From Microvirga lotononidis (GTDB taxonomy: Bacteria > Pseudomonadota > Alphaproteobacteria > Rhizobiales > Beijerinckiaceae), in assembly GCF_034627025.1 (NCBI RefSeq), contig NZ_CP141049.1, forward strand, positions 930,001 through 994,000: 64,000 nt of DNA, in the 5' to 3' direction. The position numbers were made by a program, and so were the translations under genes. Below the pieces are notes generated by a model that did not search any database, was not told where the DNA came from, and saw nothing but the letters and a program-made list of their open reading frames with translations. Of the stretch, positions 9,067 through 17,968 are shown one piece after another; within the stretch, counting starts at the first letter, position 1; every line of letters begins with the position of its first letter.

Positions 9067-9330
9067 ATGGAGGGTTGCTTGACTGCTCATTACCAGCCCG
9101 ACCGGTTCGCTTGTAAATCCTGCGGGGCGGCGTCCATTACGCTCCCGGACGTCATCCACGATGGTGCGGAACTGTTCTGCGCTGGATGCAGTCTGTCGCT
9201 CGGAACGTGGAGCCACTTCAAGGAACGCATCCGCCAGGTGGTTCTCAGCGAGATCGAGAGTGGTCGGGCCTCTCCCGAGCGAGCCAGCAGCGATATTCCG
9301 ATCGATCGTATAAATTCGCCTCTTCGTTGA
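9067..9330 (+). CDS. Small zinc-ribbon protein
   Basis: About 87 residues with two CxxC pairs (CKSCGAAS and CAGCSLSL) about 20 residues apart, separated by LPDVIHDGAELF and followed by GTWSHFKERI. This is the pattern of small zinc-ribbon proteins common in Methylobacteriaceae. The ATG at 9067 has a poor ribosome site; GGAGGG lies just downstream, so a TTG a few codons later may be the true start. It has no obvious partner and stands between the ThDP operon and the IS cluster. Function unknown. Confidence 0.5.
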   Translation: MEGCLTAHYQPDRFACKSCGAASITLPDVIHDGAELFCAGCSLSLGTWSHFKERIRQVVLSEIESGRASPERASSDIPIDRINSPLR

Positions 9331-9555
9331 CTTCGGCATGACAAGCCGCTTGAGCGGGCGACTACGGAAGGTTTACCTTATTCGGTCAGGATGATCTCAC
9401 CGGGCGTGGCGCGAAACACCTCGATCTGGTGCGGGGGCTCTACTCCTCCGCTGAGCGCCCTGGTTGAGGCTCAAGACAGCGCCTCGACTGGGGCGTTTCT
9501 ATTTTCAAAACTGACAGACTTGCATCATAGGATAGGGCTGCGTATTTCGCGGGAT

Positions 9556-9712
9556 GCGTTGCCCCATCACCAGTTCGACGGTCGCCCAGGCCTGGGCCGA
9601 GGAGCGGGCGCGGCTGACCCGGGTGCCCGAGACATTGCCGGAGCCGTTCGATCTGGTGGCCACCCGCCAAGTCGGTCGCGACGGGCTGGTGTCGTTCGAG
9701 GGGCGCCAATAC
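9556..9712 (+). pseudogene. IS21 istA fragment
   Basis: The frame reads AQAWAEERARLTRVPETLP then LPEPFDLVATRQVGRDG and VSFEGRQYV, typical of the C-terminal half of an IS21-family IstA. It is cut at 9713, where an IS66-type terminus begins (GTAAGCG), so it is the target of that insertion. Nothing of istB remains. The 225 bases to its left hold no gene that I can support. Confidence 0.6.
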
Positions 9713-9752
9713 GTAAGCGCGCAAATCTCCGCACCTTTTCATTGATGAAGCC

Positions 9753-10235
9753 GTGATGCAGTCTGTGTCCGCAATGGAGACTGTGGACGCAATGACATTG
9801 AATAGCGCGGAAGTACCGGGGCAGCTGAGGGTCGTCAGGGTTCTTCGCAACGGGAAGCGGTGGTTCGATCCGGTTGAGAAGGAGCGCTTGATCGATGCAT
9901 GCCTTGAGCCGGGGGTATCGGTGGCAGGGCTCGCGCTGGCGCACGGGATCAACGCCAATCAGTTGCGCAAGTGGGTCAAGCTGCGCCAGGACCGGAAGGC
10001 GAGCGAGAAAGCGTTGCTGGCTATGGGTCGCTGCGCGCCGTCGGCCTTCGTGCCGGTGGTTGAGACCGCGCCGATGGCGCGGCGGCCGGCCCCGCCAGCT
10101 CGGCCGCCAGCGGCACGGGTCCGCGTGACAGCGTCGCTGCCGAACGGTGTGCGGCTTGAGCTTGACGATGCGGATGCGCAGGTTCTGTCGGCGATGATCG
10201 AAGCGCTGGGGCGGTGCAGTGTTCCGGCTGGCTGA
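9753..10235 (+). CDS. tnpA: IS66 family accessory protein TnpA
   Basis: About 160 residues with a helix-turn-helix (VSVAGLALAHGINANQLRKW) and a C-terminal LPNGVRLEL motif, as in the first ORF of IS66 elements. The left terminus GTAAGCG lies at 9713. The next gene, tnpB, starts at GTG 10219 (VFRLADDLRVYLH) but is broken after about 14 codons by the IS3 element that begins at 10263. No tnpC transposase follows, so the element cannot move on its own. Confidence 0.75.
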   Translation: MMQSVSAMETVDAMTLNSAEVPGQLRVVRVLRNGKRWFDPVEKERLIDACLEPGVSVAGLALAHGINANQLRKWVKLRQDRKASEKALLAMGRCAPSAFVPVVETAPMARRPAPPARPPAARVRVTASLPNGVRLELDDADAQVLSAMIEALGRCSVPAG

Positions 10236-10262
10236 TGATCTGCGCGTCTATCTGCACCGGGA
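10219..10262 (+). pseudogene. tnpB: IS66 tnpB, 5' stub
   Basis: The GTG-started frame gives VFRLADDLRVYLHRDG, the conserved start of IS66 TnpB, and overlaps the end of tnpA. It stops at the left inverted repeat of an IS3 element. Confidence 0.6.
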
Positions 10263-10315
10263 TGGTCTTGCTTCGGAACAATGGAGAGCACTTCTTATAA
10301 TCCAGGAGGTGCTCC

Positions 10316-10606
10316 ATGCCCCACACACGCTTTACGAGAGAGTTTCGGGATGAGGCGGTGCGGCTCGCTCTGACCAGCGGCCGCAGCCGACGGGCGATTG
10401 CTGAGGATCTCGGCGTCGGCCTGTCGACCCTGCGCAGCTGGCTCGACCGTCGCCGTGAGCACGAGATCGACGCTCCGCCCGAGGAGCGGCAGGAGGACAT
10501 GGCGACCGAGCTGAAGCGGCTGCGGCGCGAGAACGAGATCCTGCGTCAGGAGCGGGAGATCCTCAAACGGGCCACCGCTTTTTTCGCCAAGGAGGGAAGT
10601 CGATGA
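10316..10606 (+). CDS. IS3 OrfA (DNA-binding half of transposase)
   Basis: A 96-residue helix-turn-helix protein with a leucine-zipper-like tail (LKRLRRENEILRQEREILKRA) typical of IS3 OrfA. Its stop overlaps the OrfB start at 10603, the usual arrangement for coupled or frameshifted production of OrfAB. Confidence 0.85.
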   Translation: MPHTRFTREFRDEAVRLALTSGRSRRAIAEDLGVGLSTLRSWLDRRREHEIDAPPEERQEDMATELKRLRRENEILRQEREILKRATAFFAKEGSR

Positions 10607-11181
10607 AGCTCCGGTTCATCGATGCGGCGAAAGAGAGCTTCCCCGTCACCCGTCTGTGCCAGGTCCTCGGTGTCAGCCAGAGTGGCTACTTTGCCTGGAG
10701 ATCGCGTCCAGCCAGCCCGCGCCAGCGGGAGGATCTGGTGCTGTTGGCCCACATCCGCTCGGCCTTCACCCGCTCGCATGAGACCTACGGCAGTCCACGC
10801 ATGACCCGCGAGCTGCAGGATGAAGGACTGCAAGTCGGTCGCCGTCGGACCGCCCGGCTGATGCGGGAGAATGGCCTCAAGGTGCGGCAGAAGCGGCGCT
10901 TCAAACGCACCACTGACAGCCACCACGCCTTTCCGATCGCACCCAACCTGCTCGAGCAGGATTTCTCAGCCACTCGTCCGAACCAGAAATGGAACGCCGA
11001 TATCTCATACGTGTGGACGAACGAGGGCTGGCTGTATCTGGCCGTGGTCCTCGATCTGTTTGCTCGCCGGGTGGTTGGTTGGGCGGTGAGTGACCGGCTG
11101 CACAAGGAACTCGCGCTCGAGGCGCTGCGCAAGGCTCTGGCGATCCGAAGACCCGGCGAGGGGCTGACCCACCACGCGGAC
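10603..11181 (+). pseudogene. IS3 OrfB, 5' part
   Basis: The integrase-like half of the transposase (VTRLCQVLGVSQSGYFAW; HETYGSPRMTREL; NQKWNADISYVWT with the first catalytic Asp). It is cut at LTHHAD, the second catalytic Asp, by the IS110 element. The reading frame resumes at 12567 with RGSQYCSIAYQ. Confidence 0.8.
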
Positions 11182-11467
11182 AGTAAGTATGCTTAGGCCA
11201 GTGTTCCTGGGCGGCCTGACCCTCACGGCGATAGACCGGCTAACATCACTGGTATCGCAAGGCGCCGGTGTGGCCTGACCCACACGCTGATCGACCACAA
11301 CCCGTGTCTTTCCTCGGACCTGTCGGCCGCCCGGGAGCCTTGCGGTGAGGTTTGCCTCACCGGTGCATGTGACCCAAGAAGGGCCTGACATCCTGTCGCA
11401 TTACTGTCCTGTCCAGGCATGCGGTCGTGGTGAACCGTCGATCCACGGTCGAACCAGGAGAGCCGGT

Positions 11468-12550
11468 ATGGAAGTTGGTCAGGACGTTGTCTTACATCCC
11501 GTTGTCGGCGGGGTCGACACGCACAAAGATCTTCACGTCGCCGCTGTTGTCGACGAACACGACCGTGTTCTCGGGACCCAGTGCTTTGCGACAACCCGAC
11601 AGGGATATCGGCAGATGCTCGCCTGGATGCGCTCCTTCGGACAGCTCCGGTGCGTTGGCATTGAGGCCTCAGGCACCTATGGCGCCGGGTTGCTGCGCTC
11701 CATGCAGAATGCCGGTGTCGAAGTTCTGGAGGTCACGGCTCCGGATAAACCGGACCGGCGCAAGCGGGGCAAGAACGATGATCTCGACGCTCAGAACGCC
11801 GCGCATGCCGCCTTTGCCGGCAAGCGCACCGTCACGCCCAGAAGCCGGGATGGCATGATCGAATCCTTGCGCGTTCTCAAGGCGTGTCGAAAGACAGCAG
11901 TGGTGGCGCGGCGCATCGCGTTGCAGATGATCCAGAACACCATCGTCTGCGCGCCGGACGGGTTGCGGGAGGCGCTGCGCCAGATGACCCGCATGCAGCT
12001 GGTCAGGACCTTGGCGGCATGGCGGCCTGACCTGACTGACTACCGCAATGTGGATTCCGCCTATAGGATCAGCCTCAAGTCGCTCGGCCGCCGCTATGTC
12101 GAACTGCACGATGAGATTGCCGACTTGGACGTTATGATCGGTGCCATTGTCGATGAACTTGCCCCCAACCTCGTGGCCCGGAACTCGATTGGTCACGCAG
12201 GGGCGGCCCAGTTGCTCCTGACAGCGGGGGACAATCCGGAGCGCTTGCATTCCGAGGCCGGCTTTGCCGCACTCTGCGGTGTCAGCCCGGTCCCAGCCTC
12301 GTCCGGCAAGACGACGCGCCACCGTCTCAACCGGGGTGGTGATCGAGCCGCCAACAGTGCTCTGCACATCATTGCGATCGGGAGGCTTCGGACCGATCCG
12401 CGAACCAAGGCCTACATGGCTAAACGCGTCGCTGAAGGCCACTCCAAGCTTGAGGCGATCCGGTGCCTGAAGCGCTACATCGCGCGCGAGGTGTTCACCC
12501 TAATCAGCCAGCGGCAAAAGGAGATCAACCAGGCTCGGATCACCGCTTGA
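11468..12550 (+). CDS. IS110-family transposase inserted in IS3 orfB
   Basis: About 360 residues with the N-terminal RuvC-like DEDD domain (VVGGVDTHKDLHVAAV; GIEASGTYGAGL; KNDDLDAQNAA) and the C-terminal transposase-20 domain carrying SGKTTRHRLNRGGDRAANSA with its conserved serine. Frame and length are complete. Noncoding sequence of about 285 bases precedes the gene within the insertion (11182-11467), the place where IS110-group elements encode their guide RNA. It is related to the IS110 at 43995, which also interrupts an IS3 orfB. Confidence 0.85.
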   Translation: MEVGQDVVLHPVVGGVDTHKDLHVAAVVDEHDRVLGTQCFATTRQGYRQMLAWMRSFGQLRCVGIEASGTYGAGLLRSMQNAGVEVLEVTAPDKPDRRKRGKNDDLDAQNAAHAAFAGKRTVTPRSRDGMIESLRVLKACRKTAVVARRIALQMIQNTIVCAPDGLREALRQMTRMQLVRTLAAWRPDLTDYRNVDSAYRISLKSLGRRYVELHDEIADLDVMIGAIVDELAPNLVARNSIGHAGAAQLLLTAGDNPERLHSEAGFAALCGVSPVPASSGKTTRHRLNRGGDRAANSALHIIAIGRLRTDPRTKAYMAKRVAEGHSKLEAIRCLKRYIAREVFTLISQRQKEINQARITA

Positions 12551-12566
12551 CAAACAGAAGGGCGTC

Positions 12567-12872
12567 CGTGGCAGCCAGTATTGTTCGATCGCGTACCAGG
12601 CCGAGCTGAGGAAGCACGGCATCCGGATCTCGATGTCCGGGACAGGGAACTGTTACGATAATTCGGTGGTCGAGACCTTCTTCAAGACCTTGAAGTCCGA
12701 GTTGGTCTGGCGCACCGTCTTCCAGACGAGAGTTAAGGCCAAGGCGGCAATTGGTCGTTACATCGATGGCTTCTACAATCCCGTCCGGCGTCATTCGACA
12801 CTGGACTATGTCAGCCCGGTTCAGTTTGAAAGGCTGGCCAGATCGCTACAAAACCGCTCTCCACTAAACTGA
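12567..12872 (+). pseudogene. IS3 OrfB, 3' part
   Basis: Continuation of the orfB split at 11181: RGSQYCSIAYQAELRKHG, then CYDNSVVETFFKTLKSEL with the catalytic Glu and the YNPVRRHSTLDYVSP end. It joins the 5' part in frame if the IS110 is removed. Confidence 0.8.
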
Positions 12873-12906
12873 AGCAAGACCACCAGGTGGAAGGCCCAAA
12901 CATTAT

Positions 12907-13039
12907 CTACAGGGTCGCTTGCGCGCCCTTACGGCCCACACAGAGAGAGGTCCTTCCACCCGGCACCGGACGCTCAAAGAACGGCCGGTATTCTGCCCCG
13001 CCTTTGATCACCGCGTGCACCACACGGGCCATTTTGGCG
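12907..13039 (-). pseudogene. IS110-family transposase, C-terminal piece split off by IS21
   Basis: The minus frame reads LTAKMARVVHAVIKGGAEY then RPFFERPVPGGRTSL, the natural end of the transposase whose larger part lies at 15684-16843. The two parts were separated by the IS21 at 13047-15683. The 7-bp direct repeats at 13040-13046 and 15684-15690 confirm this. Confidence 0.85.
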
Positions 13040-13196
13040 GTCAAAGTGAGGATACCGACGAAGCCGTCCACTTCGTCCAATCTGAAGCCGTCCAGGCATT
13101 CCGATTTCAAGCCGTCCATGGGTCCGAGGTGAAGTCGTCCACCTGAGCGCCGCTCTTCGGGTCAGTGATGGATGGTGGTTGAGGTGGTGACGCTGG

Positions 13197-13943
13197 TCAA
13201 GCGTCGGCTGGCGTGTGGCGGGTCTTGCGCAGGCTCTCGCCGGTCAGATTAATCCGGTAGGCGTTGTGCACGACCCGATCGAGGATGGCGTCCGCCAGCG
13301 TCGGAACGCTGCCGATCATCGCGTACCAGTTCTCGACCGGCACCTGGCTCGTGATCAGCAGCGAACCGGCATCGTAGCGGTCCTCGACGATTTCCAGCAG
13401 ATCGCGCTGCTGCTCGCCGGTGAGCGCCTCAGGACCCCAGTCGTCGAGGATCAGCAGCTTGGCCCGGGCAAGACTGCGTAACAGGCGAGAGTAGCGGCCA
13501 TCGCTGCGGGCGAGATCGAGCGCCGCAAACAGCCGTGGCACACGATGGTAGAGCACCGACAGGTCCTCCCGGCGGGCCCGGTGTCCCAGGGCGCAGGCGA
13601 GCCAGCTCTTCCCGACCCCGCACGGGCCGGTGATCAACAGATTGCGCCGCTCGCGGATCCAGTCGCAGGTGGCCAGCTTGAGAAACAGCGCCCGGTCGAG
13701 GCCGCGTGCGGCCCGGAAGTCAACATCCTCGACGCTGGCGGGATGGCGCAGTTTGGCCGTTTTGGCCCGGGTCTCGCAGCGCTTCTGCTGCCGCGTCGTC
13801 ACTTCATGATCGAGGATCAGGCCGAGCCATTCGGCATGGCCGAGCGCGTCAGCCTCGGGAGTGGCGCTGAGCGCCTTGAAGCCTTTGGCCATGCCGTGCA
13901 GGCCCAGCGCGTGAAGCTGGTCGAGGGTGGGATGGATCAACAT
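13197..13943 (-). CDS. istB: IS21 IstB ATPase helper
   Basis: About 248 residues; AAA+ ATPase of the DnaC/IstB type with Walker A GPCGVGKSWLACALG, Walker B LLILDDWG and the sensor region LLITSQVPVENWY. It supports IstA in target selection. ATG 13943 follows AGGAGA and lies just after the istA stop. The ORF is open a little further upstream, but the start chosen gives the family N-terminus (MLIHPTLDQL). Confidence 0.9.
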   Translation of the reverse strand: MLIHPTLDQLHALGLHGMAKGFKALSATPEADALGHAEWLGLILDHEVTTRQQKRCETRAKTAKLRHPASVEDVDFRAARGLDRALFLKLATCDWIRERRNLLITGPCGVGKSWLACALGHRARREDLSVLYHRVPRLFAALDLARSDGRYSRLLRSLARAKLLILDDWGPEALTGEQQRDLLEIVEDRYDAGSLLITSQVPVENWYAMIGSVPTLADAILDRVVHNAYRINLTGESLRKTRHTPADA

Positions 13944-13956
13944 GGTCGGTCTCCTG

Positions 13957-15489
13957 TCAGTGGAAATACCCCGGTCCGCGGACATTGGGGTGGGTGAGAA
14001 CGGGCGTATCGGCGGCGGGAGCGCGCTCGCGGTAGGTGTCGAGAAGCGACACGATGCTCTTGTAGGTCAGCGCCTGGATCGCCAGGGCTTTGGCCGCGAC
14101 CGCCTCGACACGCTCCTGCGGGATGCCGCGCATGTGCTGCAAAACCCCGATGCAGGTGCGAAAGCCCTGCTCGGGATGGCGGCGGGCGGACAGAATGGCG
14201 GCAATCAGCCCCTCGGTGTTGGGGCCGATCGACGCCGCCCAGGAGCGGAAGCGCTCGGGCGACCAGGCGGCATAGCGGCGATGCGAGCTCGGCATGTGCT
14301 CGGCCTGCGTGCCATGCGCCCGTCCCGCATAACGCCGCGCGTGGGCCGCGACGCGTCCGCCTTTGTGGAAGGCCTCGATCGTGCGCTGGGTGACGCGCAC
14401 CTCGACCTGCTGGCCGATGAGGCCAAATGGCACCGAGTAGAAGAAGCCCTCGACCTCGATGTGGTAGTCGAGCCCGACCCGGGCGAACTGCCACTGCGCG
14501 AAGACGTAGTCCTCGGCCGGCAGGGGTGCGAGGGCCGGCTTCTCGATCGTCTCGAACAACTGGCGCCGGCTGACGCCGAGCCGGCGCATGGGTACGCTGT
14601 TCATCCGCTCGACGGCCTCGGCGATCGCGGCATTGGCCTCCTGGAGCGAGAAGAAGGTGCGGTGGCGCAGGCGACCGAGAATGTAGGATTGGGCGAAGCG
14701 CACCCCGGCCTCGACTTTGGCTTTGTCCTTCGGCCGGCGCGGTCGGGCTGGCAAAATGCCGACCGCGTAATGGGCCGCCATCTTGCCGTAGCTGCGGTTG
14801 ATCTCGGGATCGTAGAACGAGGCCTTGTGGACGCCGCTCTTCAGGTTGTCCGGCACGACGAGCTTGGTCACGCCACCCTGGAACCGGAACATGCGCACAT
14901 GCGCCTCGATCCAATCCGGCAGGGTCTGGGTCCAGGTGGCTTCGGCATAGGTCAGGTTGGAGGCGCCGAGCACCGCGACGAAGATCTCGGCCTGGCGGAT
15001 CTCGCCGGTGAGTGGATCGACGATCGGCAGCTTCTTGCCCGAGTAATCCACGAACACCTTGTCGCCGGCGACGTGATGCTGACGCATGGTCGGCGTCAGG
15101 CGGCGCTCGAAGGAGCGGACCAGGTCGCAGAAACGCGAATAGCCGTAGCCGTCCGGATGGTCTGCCCGGTACTCCTCATGCAGGATGGCGATGCTGACGC
15201 CGGGCCGCTTGAGTTCCTGGACCAGGTGAGCCCAATCCGGCTCCGGCCGGCGGCGCGTTCCGACCCGGGTGCCCGCCCGGGCGAACAGCTTCTCCTCCAG
15301 GGCCGCGTCGGTCAGGTCCTCCGGCAGGGGCCAGGCCAGCCCGGCCGCCTTGGCCCGCTGGATGGCATCGCGCACGGTCGAGCGCGCCGCACCGACAATC
15401 CGGCCGATCTCGCGATCGCTGGTTTGGCTGGCGTGGAGCCGCAGCACTTGCCGCATCTGTCGCATGGTCATCTCTCTGTTTGCTGGCAT
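13957..15489 (-). CDS. istA: IS21 IstA transposase
   Basis: About 510 residues: N-terminal helix-turn-helix (SDREIGRIVGAARSTVRDAI), rve/DDE catalytic core (DKVFVDYSGKKLPIVDP; FVAVLGASNLTYAEATWTQ; VVPDNLKSGV) and C-terminal beta-barrel (GLDYHIEVEGFFYSVPFG). An upstream ATG at 15525 exists, but ATG 15489 has GAGAGGA before it. The full-length gene agrees with an intact element. Confidence 0.9.
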   Translation of the reverse strand: MPANREMTMRQMRQVLRLHASQTSDREIGRIVGAARSTVRDAIQRAKAAGLAWPLPEDLTDAALEEKLFARAGTRVGTRRRPEPDWAHLVQELKRPGVSIAILHEEYRADHPDGYGYSRFCDLVRSFERRLTPTMRQHHVAGDKVFVDYSGKKLPIVDPLTGEIRQAEIFVAVLGASNLTYAEATWTQTLPDWIEAHVRMFRFQGGVTKLVVPDNLKSGVHKASFYDPEINRSYGKMAAHYAVGILPARPRRPKDKAKVEAGVRFAQSYILGRLRHRTFFSLQEANAAIAEAVERMNSVPMRRLGVSRRQLFETIEKPALAPLPAEDYVFAQWQFARVGLDYHIEVEGFFYSVPFGLIGQQVEVRVTQRTIEAFHKGGRVAAHARRYAGRAHGTQAEHMPSSHRRYAAWSPERFRSWAASIGPNTEGLIAAILSARRHPEQGFRTCIGVLQHMRGIPQERVEAVAAKALAIQALTYKSIVSLLDTYRERAPAADTPVLTHPNVRGPGYFH

Positions 15490-15683
15490 CGCGTCCTCTC
15501 TGGTGGAGAGGTCGCAATGCCCCAATCGGATGACCCGGTGCAGCAGGGTTCTTCAGACCGATCCCTGGACGGGATCAAATCGGAAGGAGGGACGGCTTCA
15601 AGTCGGAAGGGTGGACGGGATCAAATCGGAACCGGGGACGACTTCAAGTCGGTACACATGGACGGATTGCGTCGGTATCCGCA

Positions 15684-16843
15684 GTCAAAGCGGTCACGGC
15701 CTTGCGGCGCAGATCAGCATCGTGACGATCGCGCTCGGTGTAGCGGCCAAGTTTATCCCGAAAGCTGTTGTCGCGCTGGCGGGCTGCGACCTGAGCGGCC
15801 ATCCACAACGCCCGGCGCAAGCGGGCATTGCCGTACTTCGACAGTTTGGTGCGGCCACGGAACGTGCCCGACTTGCAGGTGGCCAGATCAAGACCACAGA
15901 ACTTCAGGAACTGGCGGTGGTGCCCGAAGCGGCGCAGATCACCGGCTTCCGCCAGGATGGTCAGGGCGTGGATTGGTCCAATTCCCGGGATCGTGCACAG
16001 CCGCTGATAGTCAACGTGATCAGCCAGCATTGCATGAGCGAGCTTCTCAATCTGATCCCTCTGTCGGATCAGACTACGGACCTCGGCCAGAACCATGCGG
16101 AACATGGCGATGGCCGCAGAGCCTTCTGCTACGGGCAGAGCCGTAGAGGAGCGTGCGGTCTCATAGATATCGTTGAGCAACCGGGCTTTGGAGACCTTGC
16201 GGCCGATCACGGGCCATGCCTCCTCCACAAAGCTCTCCCGGTCCAGGGCCATGATGCTGGAGGGCGTGGGAAAGCGCTCGAGCAGGGCCAGGAACCAGTC
16301 GGAGCGGCTGTTGCCGGCGAAACGCTCGATCTCGGGAAAGTACAGAGGCAGGTAATGGGTCAGGATCCGGTGCCAGGTCTCGGTCTTGGCCTTGGAGATC
16401 GCCTCATGGGTTTTTGACAGCTCTTGCAGGTCGTTGATCCCGGCCGCCAGGGGATCGACATAGCGTTGGGTCGCTCCAATCCGGAGCATGTGCAGGATCA
16501 CCTGTGCGTCCTTGGGATCGTTCTTGTCCCAACCATTGTGCAGCGCCTCCCGGGTGCGGGCGAGCGCCACGGACGAGACCAGCCGCAACTCGAAGCCGGC
16601 TGAGAGCAGGCGGTAGGCCAGCCCGCGGTGGTAATCGCCTGTGGCCTCAAAGCCGATGAGCACTGGGCCGCCGTAAGCCATAATGATCTCGACGAGGCGG
16701 TCATACTCCGCCTTTTTGCTCAAGATGGTAAGCCGCCGACGCCGCTGATGGCCGGCAGCCTCGATGAGCACCTCGTGGCGGTGCTTGGCGATGTCGATTG
16801 CTACCAGAGTGGCAGGGACAGGTGTACGATTGAGCTCGGTCAT
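15684..16843 (-). pseudogene. IS110-family transposase, N-terminal and central part
   Basis: About 386 residues from [25 protein letters not shown] domain ([39 protein letters not shown]) and transposase-20 domain (IPGIGPIHALTILAEAGD). The frame is interrupted at AVTALTA by the IS21 insertion and its last residues lie at 12907-13039. The two parts join in frame over the duplicated 7 bp, so the gene was intact before IS21 arrived. Confidence 0.85.
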
Positions 16844-16959
16844 GGTCGGTCGGCCTCCAGTGTGTGTTCAGCGACATCACTGTGAGACCTGTCGGCTGGC
16901 CATGACCACCCCGGGCAGCGCGGCTGCGCAACCCGGACCAGCTCCGCCGCGCTGCTTCC

Positions 16960-17351
16960 CCATGTACTACGGCACCGAACTGACTTCGAACGCCGTTCTC
17001 ACTTGGTGTGCCGAGCACCGGATCGAGTGGCATTACATTGCCCCGGGCAAGCCGATGCAGAACGGCTACATCGAGTCGTTCAACGGCCGCATGCGCGATG
17101 AGCTGCTGAACGAAAGCCTGTTCTTCGGACTGGATCATGCCCGCGAGCTGATCGCGGCCTGGGTTGAGGATTACAACACGGAGAGACCCCACTCTTCCTT
17201 GGGCTATCAGACGCCGCAGGCGTTCTCCAAAGCCCTACGAACCGCAAGGGACCATCACATTGCGCAACGGACAGGCTCCGCGCGCTGGCCCCTTGCTCCT
17301 GTCGCGCCACACGGCGTATCACCTGCCGAGGCTCTAAACGCCACTGGATGA
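16960..17351 (+). pseudogene. IS3 OrfB, 3' fragment
   Basis: The frame from [20 protein letters not shown] through [20 protein letters not shown] and [18 protein letters not shown] is the C-terminal catalytic part of a second IS3-type OrfB. It begins at the second catalytic Asp motif (D-Y-G-T-E), next to the noncoding end of the IS110 at 16843. The 5' part of this orfB is not present nearby. Confidence 0.75.
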
Positions 17352-17545
17352 AACTTCAGCAGCAGGTCAAACCCAAGAACCGGCCGCGATCAGGACTATC
17401 CGCAAGGGTCACTCGGCTCAAATCATGGGCCCGAGCGGGTGAGCTGTTGAGAAAAAGCTTGCAAAGTGCCCCGCGATTAGAGGCCCCATCAGATCTTGTT
17501 CTGACCCGTATCTGATGCAGGCGGTAGGGCAGGGCGCAGCCAGAA

Positions 17546-17968
17546 CTAGCCACGCCACCAGTTGCCAATCTTTGAAAGGGTGCGCGCCAGCACGCGACCC
17601 AACCTCGAAAGGAAACCCGCAGGCTCGGGAGCCAGGGCCGCGGCGTCTCGGCGGTCGCGGGCCTTCACCGCCGCTATGACCTCCGGTGCCATAGCGCCAG
17701 CCCAGCTGACGCGGTTCCCCTTGATCCAGTAGTGCGACTGACAGGGAAAGCTCCAGTTGCCGATCGAGGGGGAGAGGGAGACCGTGCCGCCGTCCTCTTT
17801 CAGGTGCCACTTGGCCGGATTGAGCGGCGTGACGACCTCGCTCCCGCAGCCGCAGCAGCACAGGTGCAGCGCCGTCGCGTAGCGCTTCGAGACGTAAAGG
17901 AAGCCGGGCGCGGGTCGCTCCGGTATGTACTCCACAAACTCCGGGGAGAGCTGGTCGATGCGGGTCAT
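17546..17968 (-). CDS. DUF6527-type protein of a ubiquitin-like operon
   Basis: A 140-residue protein with a Cys cluster (CCCGC, residues 37-41) and the conserved block SIGNWSFPCQSHYWI (68-82). I recognise this as the DUF6527 family found with bacterial ubiquitin-like (Bub-type) operons, where it is thought to process or remove the Ub-like protein; that activity is recalled knowledge, not visible here. The last 35 residues are basic and lack a recognised domain. Its ATG overlaps the E1-like gene stop (ATGA), so the two are translationally coupled. It is the last gene of the operon. An IS3 fragment ends about 195 bases downstream. Confidence 0.75.
   Translation of the reverse strand: MTRIDQLSPEFVEYIPERPAPGFLYVSKRYATALHLCCCGCGSEVVTPLNPAKWHLKEDGGTVSLSPSIGNWSFPCQSHYWIKGNRVSWAGAMAPEVIAAVKARDRRDAAALAPEPAGFLSRLGRVLARTLSKIGNWWRG

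Larger units (their letters stand above)
10263..12882 (+). mobile_element. IS3-family element interrupted by an IS110
   Basis: Both ends share TGGTCTTGCTTC as inverted repeats (left from 10263, right ending 12882), followed by a second matching block (TGGAGAGC) seven bases in. Removing the IS110 insertion (about 11182-12566) leaves about 1.24 kb, the usual IS3 length. No clear 3-bp target duplication is visible: the left flank is GGA and the right flank is CCA. It sits in the tnpB of an IS66 element. Confidence 0.75.
13047..15683 (-). mobile_element. Complete IS21-family element with 7-bp target duplication
   Basis: The ends are inverted (TG, one variable base, GGATACCGAC at each side, with terminal CA as expected for IS21). 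Short motifs of the type GGACGGCTTCAAATCGG recur several times inside each end (about 13070-13140 and 15560-15660), like the multiple transposase-binding sites of IS21. The 7-bp direct repeat GTCAAAG flanks it at 13040-13046 and 15684-15690. It carries istA and istB and interrupts an IS110 transposase. It appears intact and may be active. Confidence 0.9.

Noticed and set aside
13927..16146. Very long plus-strand open frame of more than 700 codons opposite istA/istB
   Set aside because: It lies antisense to a clear IS21 element and has Arg/Gly/Ala-rich composition from GC-rich codon complement; no domain is visible.
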